Shown here: positions 50,640 through 59,133 of the stretch, piece by piece
How positions within the stretch are numbered: the first letter of the stretch is position 1
How the letters are laid out: each line of letters begins with the position of its first letter
Assembly (NCBI RefSeq): GCF_018531465.1
Contig: NZ_JAHDTF010000011.1
Location: 248,001 to 312,000 of the forward strand
Reading direction: 5' to 3'
DNA length: 64,000 bases
From: Sphaerisporangium fuscum
GTDB taxonomy: Bacteria > Actinomycetota > Actinomycetes > Streptosporangiales > Streptosporangiaceae
Notes under the pieces: generated by a model
The model's database searches: none
What the model was told of the DNA's origin: nothing
The model's input: the letters and a program-made list of their open reading frames with translations, nothing else
Translations under genes and position numbers: made by a program

Positions 50640-51460
50640 CGCCGTACGGCTCCCTCGCTGTCGAGGATGTTGTCCTGGATCCAGGCGGTGAACTTCTCGC
50701 GGTCCCGGGAGATCGGGTCCCACGCCTGGTAGAAGTCGTTGTCGCGCACGGAGTACCCGGCGGCGTACGACGGATGGGCGCCGCCCGGCACGTGGGCGAC
50801 GGCGGTGATCACCCAGCCGGGCAGCACCACGCCCCCGGGGCGCGGCTCGAGCTCGTCGACGATCTCCTCCACGGTCACCAGCACCCGGCCGGCGGCGAGC
50901 GCGGCCTCCTTCTGCACCCCGGTCAGGCCCCACATCTGCACGTTGCCGTGGCGGTCGGCCTGCTGGGCGTGGATGACGGCGACGTCGGGGTTGAGCGCGG
51001 CGACGGCGGCGAGCTCCTCGCCGGTGAAGGGGCACCGCACCGTGGAGACCGTGCCGGTGCGCCGCGCGAGGTCGGTGCCGCGGTAGCCGCGCAGCACCGC
51101 GAACGGCAGGCCGGAGGCGCCCGCGACGTAGCGGTTGGCCATGCCGGCGTGGCTGTGCTCGTCGATCTCCAGCGGGCGGGGCCAGCCGTTCTCCACGGCG
51201 TCCCTGAAGCGGTGGAGCGACCCGACACCGGGGTTGCCGCCCCAGGAGAAGATCAGCTTCTTCACCAGGCCCGCGCCGATCAGCTGGTCGTAGATCACGT
51301 CGGGGGTCATCCGGGCCAGCGTCAGGTCGGTGACGCCCTGGCGGATGATCTCGTGCGCCGCGGCGAAGGGGATGAGGTGGGTGAACCCCTCCATGGCGAC
51401 GGTGTCCCCGTCGTGGATCAGCTCGGCCACCGCCTCGGGAAGCGTACGGATCTCGGCCAT
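50636..51460 (-). CDS. pcaI: 3-oxoadipate CoA-transferase alpha subunit
   Basis: This 274-residue alpha chain shows HDGDTVAMEGFTHLIPFAAA, LTLARMTPDVIYDQLIGAGL and KKLIFSWGGNPGVGSLHRF. It is the first gene of the eight-gene pca/pob operon. Its promoter is in the 153-base gap to the divergent pcaR, which holds a palindrome. Confidence 0.92.
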   Translation of the reverse strand: MAEIRTLPEAVAELIHDGDTVAMEGFTHLIPFAAAHEIIRQGVTDLTLARMTPDVIYDQLIGAGLVKKLIFSWGGNPGVGSLHRFRDAVENGWPRPLEIDEHSHAGMANRYVAGASGLPFAVLRGYRGTDLARRTGTVSTVRCPFTGEELAAVAALNPDVAVIHAQQADRHGNVQMWGLTGVQKEAALAAGRVLVTVEEIVDELEPRPGGVVLPGWVITAVAHVPGGAHPSYAAGYSVRDNDFYQAWDPISRDREKFTAWIQDNILDSEGAVRR

Positions 51461-51512
51461 GTCCCTCGCCCTCGTGCCGCCGCGTGAACGGCGGCCATTG
51501 TCGTTCGCCTAG

Positions 51513-51526
51513 TGAACTTTAGTTCA
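51513..51526. promoter_or_regulatory. Palindromic operator between pcaI and pcaR
   Basis: TGAACT and AGTTCA are perfect six-base inverted arms around TT, in the A/T-rich part of the pcaI-pcaR gap. IclR-type PcaR proteins bind such short inverted repeats and can act on both divergent promoters. Confidence 0.7.
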
Positions 51527-51613
51527 TTTCATGATATGGTCCGGGTCACGGGTGCTGTCAATGGGCGGGGGCGGTACCGTTCCGGGCTGAGATCCGCTCA
51601 CCGTGGAGTGCAC

Positions 51614-53314
51614 ATGACCCAGCAGACGCCCGACGCGCCGCCCCGGGAGGCGGTGGGCCCGCTGATCCGGGGCCTCGCCGTGCTCCGCCGGCTGGCCCTG
51701 GCCGGGGGCCGGCGCAGCGTGGGCGACCTCGTGCGCGACACCGGGCTCGCCCGCTCCACGGTCGACCGCGTCCTCAGCACCCTCGCCCGCCTCGCCTATG
51801 TCCGGCTCGAGGGCCGCGACGCCGTGCTCGCCCCCGCGGTGACCGAGCTCGGCAACGCCTACCTCGCCGCGTCCCGGCTCCCCGCCCTGCTCGGGCCGCT
51901 CGCCGACCGGCTGGCCGACGAGCTCGACGAGTCGGTCTCACTGGCCGTCCCCGACGGCGACGGCGTCCGGTTCGTGCACCAGGCGACCCGCAGGCGGGCC
52001 ATGTCGATCGCCTTCCGCGTCGGCGACCTCATCCCGGCCGAGCGCGCCGCGCCGGGCGCGCTGTTCGCCGCGGACCGGTCCGCCGACGAGCTGCGGCGCC
52101 ACCAGGCCGGCCCGGGCGGCGCCGGCTTCACGGTGCTGCCGGAGGGCGCCGAGCGGGCCGCGGCGACGTTCGAGGACCGCGTCGCCGCCGCCCGGCGCGA
52201 CGGCTGGTCGCTCGACGACCAACTGGTCGAACCGGGCCTGGTCGCGGTCGCGATGCCCGTGCACGACGGCGCGGGACGGAAGGTCTGCGCCGTGAGCGTG
52301 GTGAGCCACACCAGCAGGCACGACGCGGGGTCCCTGCGCGAGGCGATGCTGCCGCGCCTGCGCGAGGCGGTCGCCGCGATGGAGGCCGCCCTGGCCGCCC
52401 CGCCGCCCGCCGCGATCGAGGCCACCCCGTCCGCCGGACCTTCCTCCCCGCCGTGCCCTGGCCCCGGCGTGGCGGAGCCCGCGGCGGGCTCGCTCGCCGC
52501 CTCACGCGCGCGGGCCTCCAAGGAGGAGCTCGGCCCGGAGTTCGTCGAGTCGCTGGCCCGGGGCCTCTCCGTCCTCACCGCCTTCGGCGCGGACCGCCCC
52601 GAGGCGCCCCTCGCCGCGCTCGCCGAGGCCACCGGCCTTCCCCGCGCCACCGTGCGGCGCTCCCTGATCACCCTGGCGCACCTCGGCTACGTCGCCTTCG
52701 ACGGCAGGCTGTTCCGGCCGGCGCCCCGGGTGCTGGAGCTCGGCTTCGGGTACCTGTCCCGGCTCACCCTGCCCCGCATCGCCGAGCCGCACATCGCGTG
52801 GCTGGTGGAGCAGGTGCACGATTCGGCGTCCATGGCCATCCTCGCCGGGGACGACATCCAGTACGTCGCCCGCGTGCCCACCGTGCGCATCATGAGCGTC
52901 GACATCACCACCGGCACGAGGTTCCCCGCCTACGCCACCTCGATGGGCCGGGTGCTGCTGGCGGGCCTGGCCCCGGAGGTCCGGGCCGCGTCGCTGGCCC
53001 GTGCCGACCTGCGGCCGCTCACCCGGCACACCATCACCTCGGCCGAACGGCTGGCGGCGGTGCTGGAGCAGGTCGCCGCCGACGGGTACGCGCTGGTCGA
53101 CGAGGAGCTGGAGGAGGGGCTGCGGTCCATCGCCGTCCCGGTGCGCGACCGGACGGGCGCCGTCGTCGCCGCGGTCAACGTCTCGATGCACGCCAGCCGG
53201 CGCAGCGCCGAGCAGGCCCGGGAACAGGTGCTGCCGCCGCTCAGGGCGGCGGTGGCCCGCATCGAGGAGGAGTTCCACGTGGCGGGGCGCTTCGCCCGCA
53301 TCCCGACGGGATGA
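51614..53314 (+). CDS. pcaR: PcaR-type regulator with two IclR modules
   Basis: ATG 51614 with GGAG six bases before gives 566 residues. Two complete IclR units are joined head to tail. The first has HTH GDLVRDTGLARSTVDRVLST and an effector domain ending near residue 265. A Pro/Ala-rich linker follows. The second has HTH ALAEATGLPRATVRRSLITL and an effector domain with ATSMGRVLLAGL and ADGYALVDEELEEGLRSIAV, which is PcaR-like. Double IclR proteins beside pca operons are typical of actinomycetes. It probably controls the divergent pca/pob genes in response to a pathway intermediate. Confidence 0.9.
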   Translation: MTQQTPDAPPREAVGPLIRGLAVLRRLALAGGRRSVGDLVRDTGLARSTVDRVLSTLARLAYVRLEGRDAVLAPAVTELGNAYLAASRLPALLGPLADRLADELDESVSLAVPDGDGVRFVHQATRRRAMSIAFRVGDLIPAERAAPGALFAADRSADELRRHQAGPGGAGFTVLPEGAERAAATFEDRVAAARRDGWSLDDQLVEPGLVAVAMPVHDGAGRKVCAVSVVSHTSRHDAGSLREAMLPRLREAVAAMEAALAAPPPAAIEATPSAGPSSPPCPGPGVAEPAAGSLAASRARASKEELGPEFVESLARGLSVLTAFGADRPEAPLAALAEATGLPRATVRRSLITLAHLGYVAFDGRLFRPAPRVLELGFGYLSRLTLPRIAEPHIAWLVEQVHDSASMAILAGDDIQYVARVPTVRIMSVDITTGTRFPAYATSMGRVLLAGLAPEVRAASLARADLRPLTRHTITSAERLAAVLEQVAADGYALVDEELEEGLRSIAVPVRDRTGAVVAAVNVSMHASRRSAEQAREQVLPPLRAAVARIEEEFHVAGRFARIPTG

Positions 53315-53320
53315 GCTATC

Positions 53321-53345
53321 TTGACGTCAAGACAGTTGACGTCAA
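53321..53345. promoter_or_regulatory. Twin TTGACGTCAA operators
   Basis: The perfect 10-base palindrome TTGACGTCAA occurs at 53321-53330 and again at 53336-53345, 15 bases apart. They fill the space between the pcaR stop and the methyltransferase start. The half-site TTGAC equals that of the MarR operators at 41752 and 42978, with a spacing two bases shorter. Confidence 0.7.
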
Positions 53346-53364
53346 GATGACAACTGGGGATCTC

Positions 53365-54138
53365 ATGGCCATCGACTTCCACAGCGAGAGCAACCGCCTG
53401 ACCTATGCCGGGCGTGAAGCGGGGGACGACTGGGCGCGGGCGATCCGCTCGGTGGTGTCGCCGGAGGGCGGGCGTGTGGTGGACGTCGGCTGCGGCGGCG
53501 GGGTCTACTGCAAGGCGTGGCTCGGCCTCGGCGCCGCGTCCGTAGTGGGCGTCGACTTCTCCGCCGCCATGCTCTCGGCCGCGCGGGAGTACTGCGAAGG
53601 CCTGCGGGGTGTCACGTTCCGGCACGCCGGGGCGTACGACACGGGCCTGCCGGACGCCGCCGCCGACATCGTCTTCGAGCGGGCGCTCATCCACCACCTC
53701 GACGACCTCGGCGCCTGCTTCCGGGAGGCCCGCAGGCTGCTCGCGCCCGGCGGGACGCTCATCGTGCAGGACCGCACCATCGAGGACGTGACGCGCCCCG
53801 GCACCCCCTCCCACCTGCGCGGTTACTTCTTCGAGAGGTTCCCCGAACTGCTGGAGACCGAGCGCGCCCGGCGCCCGGCCGGCGCGGCCGTCGAGGCGGC
53901 CATGCGGGAGGCCGGTTTCCGGGCCGTCCGCACGCTGGAGCTGGCGGAGACGCGCAGGGAGTACGCCGGCGTGGAGGAGGTCCGCGCGGACCTGCTCGCC
54001 CGCACCGGCCGCTCGATCCTGCACGAGCTGAACGACGCCCAGCTGGAGGACCTGGCCGCCTACGTGTGCGGCAGGCTCGACGCCGCCGCCCCCGTGCGCG
54101 AGAGCGACCACTGGACGCTGTGGGTGGCGTCGGTCTGA
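53365..54138 (+). CDS. Class I SAM-dependent methyltransferase
   Basis: ATG 53365, preceded by GGGGA, gives 257 residues; the frame is open to ATG 53311, but that would place the twin operators inside the gene. The SAM-binding motif is VVDVGCGGGVYCKAWLGLGA with acidic GVDFS. LLAPGGTLIVQDRTIEDV follows, as in the methyltransferase type 11 family. Substrate unknown. It follows pcaR in the same direction but should have its own promoter. Confidence 0.85.
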   Translation: MAIDFHSESNRLTYAGREAGDDWARAIRSVVSPEGGRVVDVGCGGGVYCKAWLGLGAASVVGVDFSAAMLSAAREYCEGLRGVTFRHAGAYDTGLPDAAADIVFERALIHHLDDLGACFREARRLLAPGGTLIVQDRTIEDVTRPGTPSHLRGYFFERFPELLETERARRPAGAAVEAAMREAGFRAVRTLELAETRREYAGVEEVRADLLARTGRSILHELNDAQLEDLAAYVCGRLDAAAPVRESDHWTLWVASV

Positions 54139-54271
54139 GGGCATCCGCCGAAGGCGATTCTCAGCGGGGCCTCGCCGTCCGGCGGCTGTCCGGTGCCCAG
54201 GATCTCGTCGAGGTGTGCGGTGAGCAGCGTCACCGCCTCCTCACCGGTTCGGACGGCGTGCGGTGTGAGTC

Positions 54272-54595
54272 ATCGGCGACCTGCTGGAGCATGAAGTGCT
54301 GCCTCCCAAGCTCGGCGCGGCGCTGTACAGAGCGGTGGCCAGGATCCCCGGTGTGACGATCGTGGACGACTCCCAGGACGCGGCAGGGCGCGCAGGGATC
54401 GCGGTCGCCCGCGAGGACGCCGGCACCCGTACCGAATGTATCTTCGCCCGGGACACTCTGGAATATCTCGGCCAGCGCAAGATCCAGGTCCAGGACACCA
54501 AGTGGCTCAAGAAGGGCGCCCTGCTCAAGACATCGGCGATCTTCGCACGCGGCATCGTCGACAAGCTGGGCGAGCGTCCCGGCGGAACGTCCTAG
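54272..54595 (+). pseudogene. C-terminal remnant of a CU044_5270-type protein
   Basis: From 54272 the frame reads IGDLLEHEVLPPKLGAALYR, then IPGVTIVDDSQDAAGRAGIA and FARDTLEYLGQRKIQVQDTK. This resembles the C-terminal part of membrane-anchored CU044_5270-family proteins, which actinomycetes usually encode next to an ECF sigma gene. An in-frame stop lies immediately upstream, and no signal or transmembrane part is present. The stretch 54139-54271 holds another minus-strand fragment (EEAVTLLTAHLDEILG) that I could not identify. Confidence 0.5.
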
Positions 54596-54714
54596 CCGCC
54601 TGAGGTCGTCTTCCCGCGGGATCGGCGGCCCGAGAGGGGGCGACCGGCTGCTTCTGCGGGAGGTTCGGCCTGTGCTCGCGTCTCGGTGATGGCGGGGTTC
54701 TCTGTGGTGGTCAT
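54592..54714 (-). CDS. Putative 40-aa peptide gene
   Basis: ATG 54714, with GAAGG upstream, encodes MTTTENPAITETRAQAEPPA followed by EAAGRPLSGRRSRGKTTSGG. The peptide is hydrophilic, without cysteine, signal sequence or membrane segment, with an acidic first half and a basic second half. What makes it credible is its upstream region: the 11-base motif ACCGACGCGAG lies exactly 29 bases before the ATG, as it does before two neighbouring real genes. It could be a precursor or signalling peptide, a small regulator, or not translated at all. Confidence 0.4.
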   Translation of the reverse strand: MTTTENPAITETRAQAEPPAEAAGRPLSGRRSRGKTTSGG

Positions 54715-54743
54715 GGCTCGACCTTCGCGAAGCATGCCACCGG

Positions 54744-54754
54744 CTCGCGTCGGT
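54744..54754 (-). promoter_or_regulatory. ACCGACGCGAG motif before the 40-aa peptide
   Basis: On the minus strand ACCGACGCGAG ends 29 bases before ATG 54714. With the plus-strand copy at 54798 it forms an inverted pair between two divergent genes. Confidence 0.6.
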
Positions 54755-54797
54755 GAAAGCCGCCTAAAGGCCGAGATCAATGACGTAGGTGAGCATC

Positions 54798-54808
54798 ACC
54801 GACGCGAG
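54798..54808 (+). promoter_or_regulatory. ACCGACGCGAG motif before the DUF2255 gene
   Basis: This copy ends 29 bases before ATG 54838. TAGGTGAG lies just upstream at 54786-54793, as it does before the MFS gene. Confidence 0.65.
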
Positions 54809-54837
54809 TCACCGCGCGGCTGGACGATCGTGAGCCC

Positions 54838-55188
54838 ATGGAAGCGTATGAGATCACGCTGTGCGTACGGCATGCGGACGGGAGCTGGTCGGCCCGGCCC
54901 ATCTGGGTGGTGACCGTGACCGGCGAATCGTATGTCCGCTCCGCGTTCGGCGAGCGCAGCGCCTGGTACCGGCGGGCGCGGACATGCCCGGCGGCCCTGG
55001 TGGAGGCCGGCGGCGCCGTGTACGAAGCCCGCCTTGACCTGGTGGAGGACGCCGGACTGATCGACCGGGTCTCGGCCGCCTACCGGGCCAAGTACGGCCC
55101 GAGCTGGCCCGGACCGGCCGAGACGATGACGGGGCCGGAAGCCGCCGGCACCACGATGCGGCTAACGGATGTCCGGCAGGTCACGTAG
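54838..55188 (+). CDS. DUF2255-family protein
   Basis: The 116-residue product (YEITLCVRHADGSWSARPIW, GESYVRSAFGERSAWYRRAR, LIDRVSAAYRAKYG) matches the small DUF2255 family, cytosolic proteins of unknown function with a flavin-reductase-like look. It converges with the LuxR gene, with 27 bases of 3' overlap. It shares its upstream motif with the MFS operon, so it probably belongs to the same regulon. Confidence 0.75.
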   Translation: MEAYEITLCVRHADGSWSARPIWVVTVTGESYVRSAFGERSAWYRRARTCPAALVEAGGAVYEARLDLVEDAGLIDRVSAAYRAKYGPSWPGPAETMTGPEAAGTTMRLTDVRQVT

Positions 55189-57786
55189 TTGCCGGCGGGA
55201 GGTGAGCCCCAGCTTGCGGAAGATGTTGCGCAGGTGCGCGTCGACCGTACGCGGACTGAGGAACAGCTTGGCCGCCACCTCCTTGGAGGTGGCCCCCTCA
55301 GCGACCAGCCGCGCGATGTGCACCTCCTGCACTGTCAGCAGGTCCGAGGCCTGTGAAGAGCGGCTGCGCGCGTGCTCGCCGGTGGCCCGCAGCTCTCCCG
55401 CGGCCCGTTCGGTGAAGGCCGCCGCGCCGATGCCGGACAACAGCTCGTGGGCCAGTCGCAGCTCGGCACGGGCGTCGCGGCGCCGTCCCTTCCGCCGCAG
55501 CCACTCTCCGTAGAGCAGGCGAGCGCGGCCGAGGTAGATCGCCGGGCCGGATTCCAGCAGCGAGACGACCTCCCGGTACCCCTCCTCGTCGTCGTGGACC
55601 AGCGCCCGCGAGTACGCCTCGACCCCCAGCCCCCAGGCGTGCCCGCCGGCCCGGCTGCGCTCGCTCAGCGAGGCGAGCGCCGAGCGGGCCGCCTGGTCCG
55701 AGCCGCAGCGTACGGCGGCCTCGACCAGTTCGGGCAGCGCCAGCCCGGCCAGTCCGACCTCGCCGTGCGCTACCGCCCGCTCGGCCGCCTTCAGCGCGGC
55801 CGGGTAGTCGGCCAAGCCGTTGTTGAGCACGGCCGTCGCCCACTGCATGCTGAGTGTCATGTGCGGCCCGACACCGGCGAACAGTTCGGCGGCCTCCTCG
55901 CCCCGCCCGCGCAGCGCGGTCAGGTGGATCCGCGGGTAGATCAGCGGTGCCGCGCCGGTGGCCGCGGCGATCGCCTCCTCCTCCGAGATCATCTCCATCG
56001 CGGCGCCGAAGTCGCCGGAGTGCGCGGTGACGGTGGCCAGCATGGCCAGCCCGATCGGTAGCGTATGGAGGGAGCCGGATTCTCGGCCTGCGGCCGCGGT
56101 GCGGGCGGCTATGTCCCGCATGGCGTCGAAGTCCCACAGCTCGGCGGCGATCAGGTAGCCGAGCGAGGGCCGCCGGGTCCACACCTCGTCGCCGGTGTCG
56201 CGGATGACGGGGCGCAGGATCTCGGCGGCGGCCCCATGGCCCCGGCCGGCCAAGGTGACCAGGCCGTCCAGGACGACGTCGGCACTGGAGGGCTCACCGG
56301 GCGGGGACGGGGCTTGGCGGGCGGCGTCCATGACGGCGTCCAGCCCGCCGGTCAGGATTCCCATCTCGATCGCGTCCAGGTAGCAGGCCCGCGCCCAGGC
56401 CGGGTCCGTGCCTGAGAGCCGGCCGGCCGCGCGCAGCAGGTGATCCGTCGGCCGGTCGCCGCCCCGATGGCGGACGAAGGAGAGCCGGCCGCGCAGGAGG
56501 TCGGCGCGGGGGTCGGCGGCATCCACGGTCGTGAGCAGTTCGGCGGCCGCATCGAACGCGCCGACCGACAGCTTGGCCTCGACCGCCGTCAGCACCCGCT
56601 CGACGCGCAGCCGCGGATCGAGGGTGAGCGCGGCGGCGCGTTCGAGGAACGCGGCGGCGGCGGCCACGCCTCCCCTGGCCTGGGCCCGCGAGGCTGATCG
56701 GACCAGCTCGATCGCGACCTCCTCGTCGGGCCCGGCGCTGGCCTGGGCGCGATGCCAGGCGACCCGGTCAGGGTCGGCGAGCGGGTCGCTCACCGATGCC
56801 AGCGCCGCGTGCGCCTGCCGCCGCTCCTCGGCGGAGGCGGCCAGGTAGACCGCCGAGCGCGCCAGCGGATGGCTGAAGCGGATCCGGGTGCCGAACTCCA
56901 CCAGCGTGGCCGCCTGGTCGGTGGCGGTGTCGCGGATGCCGAGCCGCGAGGCCGCCCGCCACAGCAGTGCCGGATCTCCTAGCGGGTCGGCGGCGGCGAT
57001 GGTCAGCAGCAGCCGGGCCTGGGGCGGCAGCATCTCCAGCCGGGCACGGAAGCTCTGCTCGACCGCGCCCGGCGGTGGCAGGTCGAAGCCGCCGGCCATG
57101 CCGGTCAGGCCGGCGGTCCTGGGCAGCTCGAGCAGGGCCAGCGGGTTGCCGCGGGCCTCGGCCAGGATGCGGTCGCGTACGCGCTCGTCCAGGGGTGCGC
57201 GGATCGCGCCGATCAGCAGCGCGCGGGCGTCCGGCTCGGCCAGCCCTGGCACGGTCAGGCCGGGCAGCTCGTCCAGCTCGGCCGGCGCCCTCGCGCCGGT
57301 GCGTGCGGCGAAGACCACGGCCACGCGTTCCGCGCTCACCCGCCGTGCCAGGAAGGCCAGCGCCCTGGCGGAGGCGTGGTCGAGCCAGTGCGCGTCGTCG
57401 ATGACGCACAGCAGCGGCCGGTCCCGCTCCACGAGCAGTTCCAGCGTCGCCATCCCCACCAGGAACGGGTCGGGGGTGCCGGTGCCCAGGCCGAAGGCGA
57501 TCTCCAGGGCCCTGCGGTGCGGCGGCGGCAGCTCCGCCACGTGCCTGAGCACGGGCATGCACAACTGGTGCAGGGCCGCGAAAGGCAGCTCCATCTCGAA
57601 CTCGGCCCCTGAGGCTCGCATGACCAGGAAGCCAGTCGCGTGGTCCGCCAGATGGTCCAGCAGCGCGCTCTTGCCGATGCCCGGTTCCCCGTGCATCACC
57701 AGCGCGCCGCCCCGGCTCTGCCTGGCCCCCTCCAGCAGCGCGTCCAGCCGTGCAAGCTCCTCTTTACGCCCAACCAATGTGTCCAT
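55162..57786 (-). CDS. LAL-type LuxR-family regulator
   Basis: This 874-residue protein begins with an ATPase module (VGRKEELARLDALLEGARQS, Walker A HGEPGIGKSA, Walker B LLCVIDDAHWLD). A long helical, TPR/MalT-like middle follows, then a C-terminal LuxR helix-turn-helix (TVQEVHIARLVAEGATSKEV, then LSPRTVDAHLRNIFRKLGL). LAL regulators are large, ATP-dependent activators that often control nearby secondary-metabolism genes. It is flanked by the DUF2255 and MFS/carotenoid-oxygenase genes, which share an upstream motif; activation of these is inference. Confidence 0.92.
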   Translation of the reverse strand: MDTLVGRKEELARLDALLEGARQSRGGALVMHGEPGIGKSALLDHLADHATGFLVMRASGAEFEMELPFAALHQLCMPVLRHVAELPPPHRRALEIAFGLGTGTPDPFLVGMATLELLVERDRPLLCVIDDAHWLDHASARALAFLARRVSAERVAVVFAARTGARAPAELDELPGLTVPGLAEPDARALLIGAIRAPLDERVRDRILAEARGNPLALLELPRTAGLTGMAGGFDLPPPGAVEQSFRARLEMLPPQARLLLTIAAADPLGDPALLWRAASRLGIRDTATDQAATLVEFGTRIRFSHPLARSAVYLAASAEERRQAHAALASVSDPLADPDRVAWHRAQASAGPDEEVAIELVRSASRAQARGGVAAAAAFLERAAALTLDPRLRVERVLTAVEAKLSVGAFDAAAELLTTVDAADPRADLLRGRLSFVRHRGGDRPTDHLLRAAGRLSGTDPAWARACYLDAIEMGILTGGLDAVMDAARQAPSPPGEPSSADVVLDGLVTLAGRGHGAAAEILRPVIRDTGDEVWTRRPSLGYLIAAELWDFDAMRDIAARTAAAGRESGSLHTLPIGLAMLATVTAHSGDFGAAMEMISEEEAIAAATGAAPLIYPRIHLTALRGRGEEAAELFAGVGPHMTLSMQWATAVLNNGLADYPAALKAAERAVAHGEVGLAGLALPELVEAAVRCGSDQAARSALASLSERSRAGGHAWGLGVEAYSRALVHDDEEGYREVVSLLESGPAIYLGRARLLYGEWLRRKGRRRDARAELRLAHELLSGIGAAAFTERAAGELRATGEHARSRSSQASDLLTVQEVHIARLVAEGATSKEVAAKLFLSPRTVDAHLRNIFRKLGLTSRRQLRDLPDIR

Positions 57787-57854
57787 ATATGCCGCAATTA
57801 TCTCGAACGCCTAGGTAGCTGCATGTCTGTATAGGTGAGACATAGGCGACAACT

Positions 57855-57865
57855 ACCGACGCGAG
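57855..57865 (+). promoter_or_regulatory. ACCGACGCGAG motif before the MFS operon
   Basis: This copy ends 29 bases before ATG 57895. TAGGTGAG lies upstream at 57832-57839. The region between the motif and the start also resembles that of the DUF2255 gene (GCTG...CGTGAG near the ATG). Confidence 0.65.
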
Positions 57866-57894
57866 GGTGAACGCCGCGCTGCGAGCGTGAGGGC

Positions 57895-59133
57895 ATGAAG
57901 CAGTTGCCCCTGGCGGTCCTGGCCACGGCCCAGTTCCTGGTCGTGCTGAGCACCTCGATCGTGAACGTCGCCCTGCCGGCCATCCGTACCGGCCTGGGCC
58001 TGTCCGCCTCCGGGCTGTCCTGGGTGATCAACGCCTACGTGCTCGTCTTCGGCGCGCTGCTGCTCCTGGGCGGTCGCTCCGGTGACGTGTACGGTCTGCG
58101 GCGTGTCTTCCTCGCGGGCGCCGGCGTGTTTTCGCTCTCCTCGCTGGCCGCCGGGCTCGCCCCCGACGCCGCGACCCTGATCGCGGCAAGAGCTCTGCAG
58201 GGGCTGGGCGCCGCGCTGGTGGCGCCGACCGCGCTGGGGCTGGTCCTCAGCCTCTATCCCGGTGGGCGGGCGCTCGGCGTGTGGGGCGCGGTCTCCGGCG
58301 CGGGCGGGGCGGCCGGGGTGCTGCTCGGCGGCGTGCTCACCGGCCTGTACGGCTGGCGCTCGGTGTTCCTCGTCCTGGTCCCGTTCACGCTGGCCGTCCT
58401 GGTGGCGGTCTGGCGCCTGGTCGAGCCGGCTCCGGTCCGCGGCGGACGCCTGGACCTGCCAGGAGCCGTCACGGTCACCGGCGGGCTGGTCGCGCTCACC
58501 TACGGGCTGACCGGCTTCTGGCCGCTGGTCCTCGTGGGGCTGGTGCTGCTCGCCGCGTTCGTCGCGCTGCAGCGCCGCTCTCCCGACCCGCTCCTGCCGC
58601 CGCGCATGGCGCGCCTGGTCCTGCCCAACGCGCTGATGGCACTGCTGGGCGCGGTCTGGCTGGGGCTGTTCTACTTCCTTCCTCTCTACCAGCAGCGCAC
58701 CCTCGGCTACTCGCCGCTGGAGGCCGGGCTGACCCAGCTTCCGCTCGCCCTGATGATCACGCTCTCGTCATGGGCGGTCAGCGGGCGGCGTGGCCGTGCC
58801 GTCCTGCCGGCCGGGCTGCTCGCGCTGGCGGCGGGACTGGCCTGGCTGGCGCGCACGCCCGCCGACGGAACGTTCCTGATCGACCTGCTGGGCCCGACGC
58901 TGCTCGTGGGCGCGGGCCTGGGCGTGGCCTTCGTACGGATCACAGAGCTGTCGTCGGCCGGCGTGCCTCCCGAAGACAGCGGCCTGGCCGGGGGCCTGGT
59001 CAACGCCACACGGCAGATCGGCGGCGCCGTCGGCCTGTCCTTCCTCACCCTCCTGCCCACCTACGGCGGAGCCTTCCTGGCCTGCGCCGTCATCGCCCTC
59101 CTCATGATCGGAAAGGCAGTACCGTCATCGTGA
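57895..59133 (+). CDS. MFS efflux transporter, DHA2-like
   Basis: The 412-residue membrane protein has about 12 hydrophobic segments, motif A GGRSGDVYGLRRVF after the second segment, and the antiporter motif GAVSGAGGAAGVLLGGVLTG. The N-terminus (QFLVVLSTSIVNVALPAI) is typical of drug:H+ antiporters. As first gene of an operon with a carotenoid oxygenase, it may export the cleavage product. Its stop overlaps the next start (GTGA). Confidence 0.88.
   Translation: MKQLPLAVLATAQFLVVLSTSIVNVALPAIRTGLGLSASGLSWVINAYVLVFGALLLLGGRSGDVYGLRRVFLAGAGVFSLSSLAAGLAPDAATLIAARALQGLGAALVAPTALGLVLSLYPGGRALGVWGAVSGAGGAAGVLLGGVLTGLYGWRSVFLVLVPFTLAVLVAVWRLVEPAPVRGGRLDLPGAVTVTGGLVALTYGLTGFWPLVLVGLVLLAAFVALQRRSPDPLLPPRMARLVLPNALMALLGAVWLGLFYFLPLYQQRTLGYSPLEAGLTQLPLALMITLSSWAVSGRRGRAVLPAGLLALAAGLAWLARTPADGTFLIDLLGPTLLVGAGLGVAFVRITELSSAGVPPEDSGLAGGLVNATRQIGGAVGLSFLTLLPTYGGAFLACAVIALLMIGKAVPSS

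Noticed and set aside
54139..54271. Minus-strand fragment EEAVTLLTAHLDEILGTGQP
   Set aside because: Looks protein-like but short, without start, and I could not connect it to any family.
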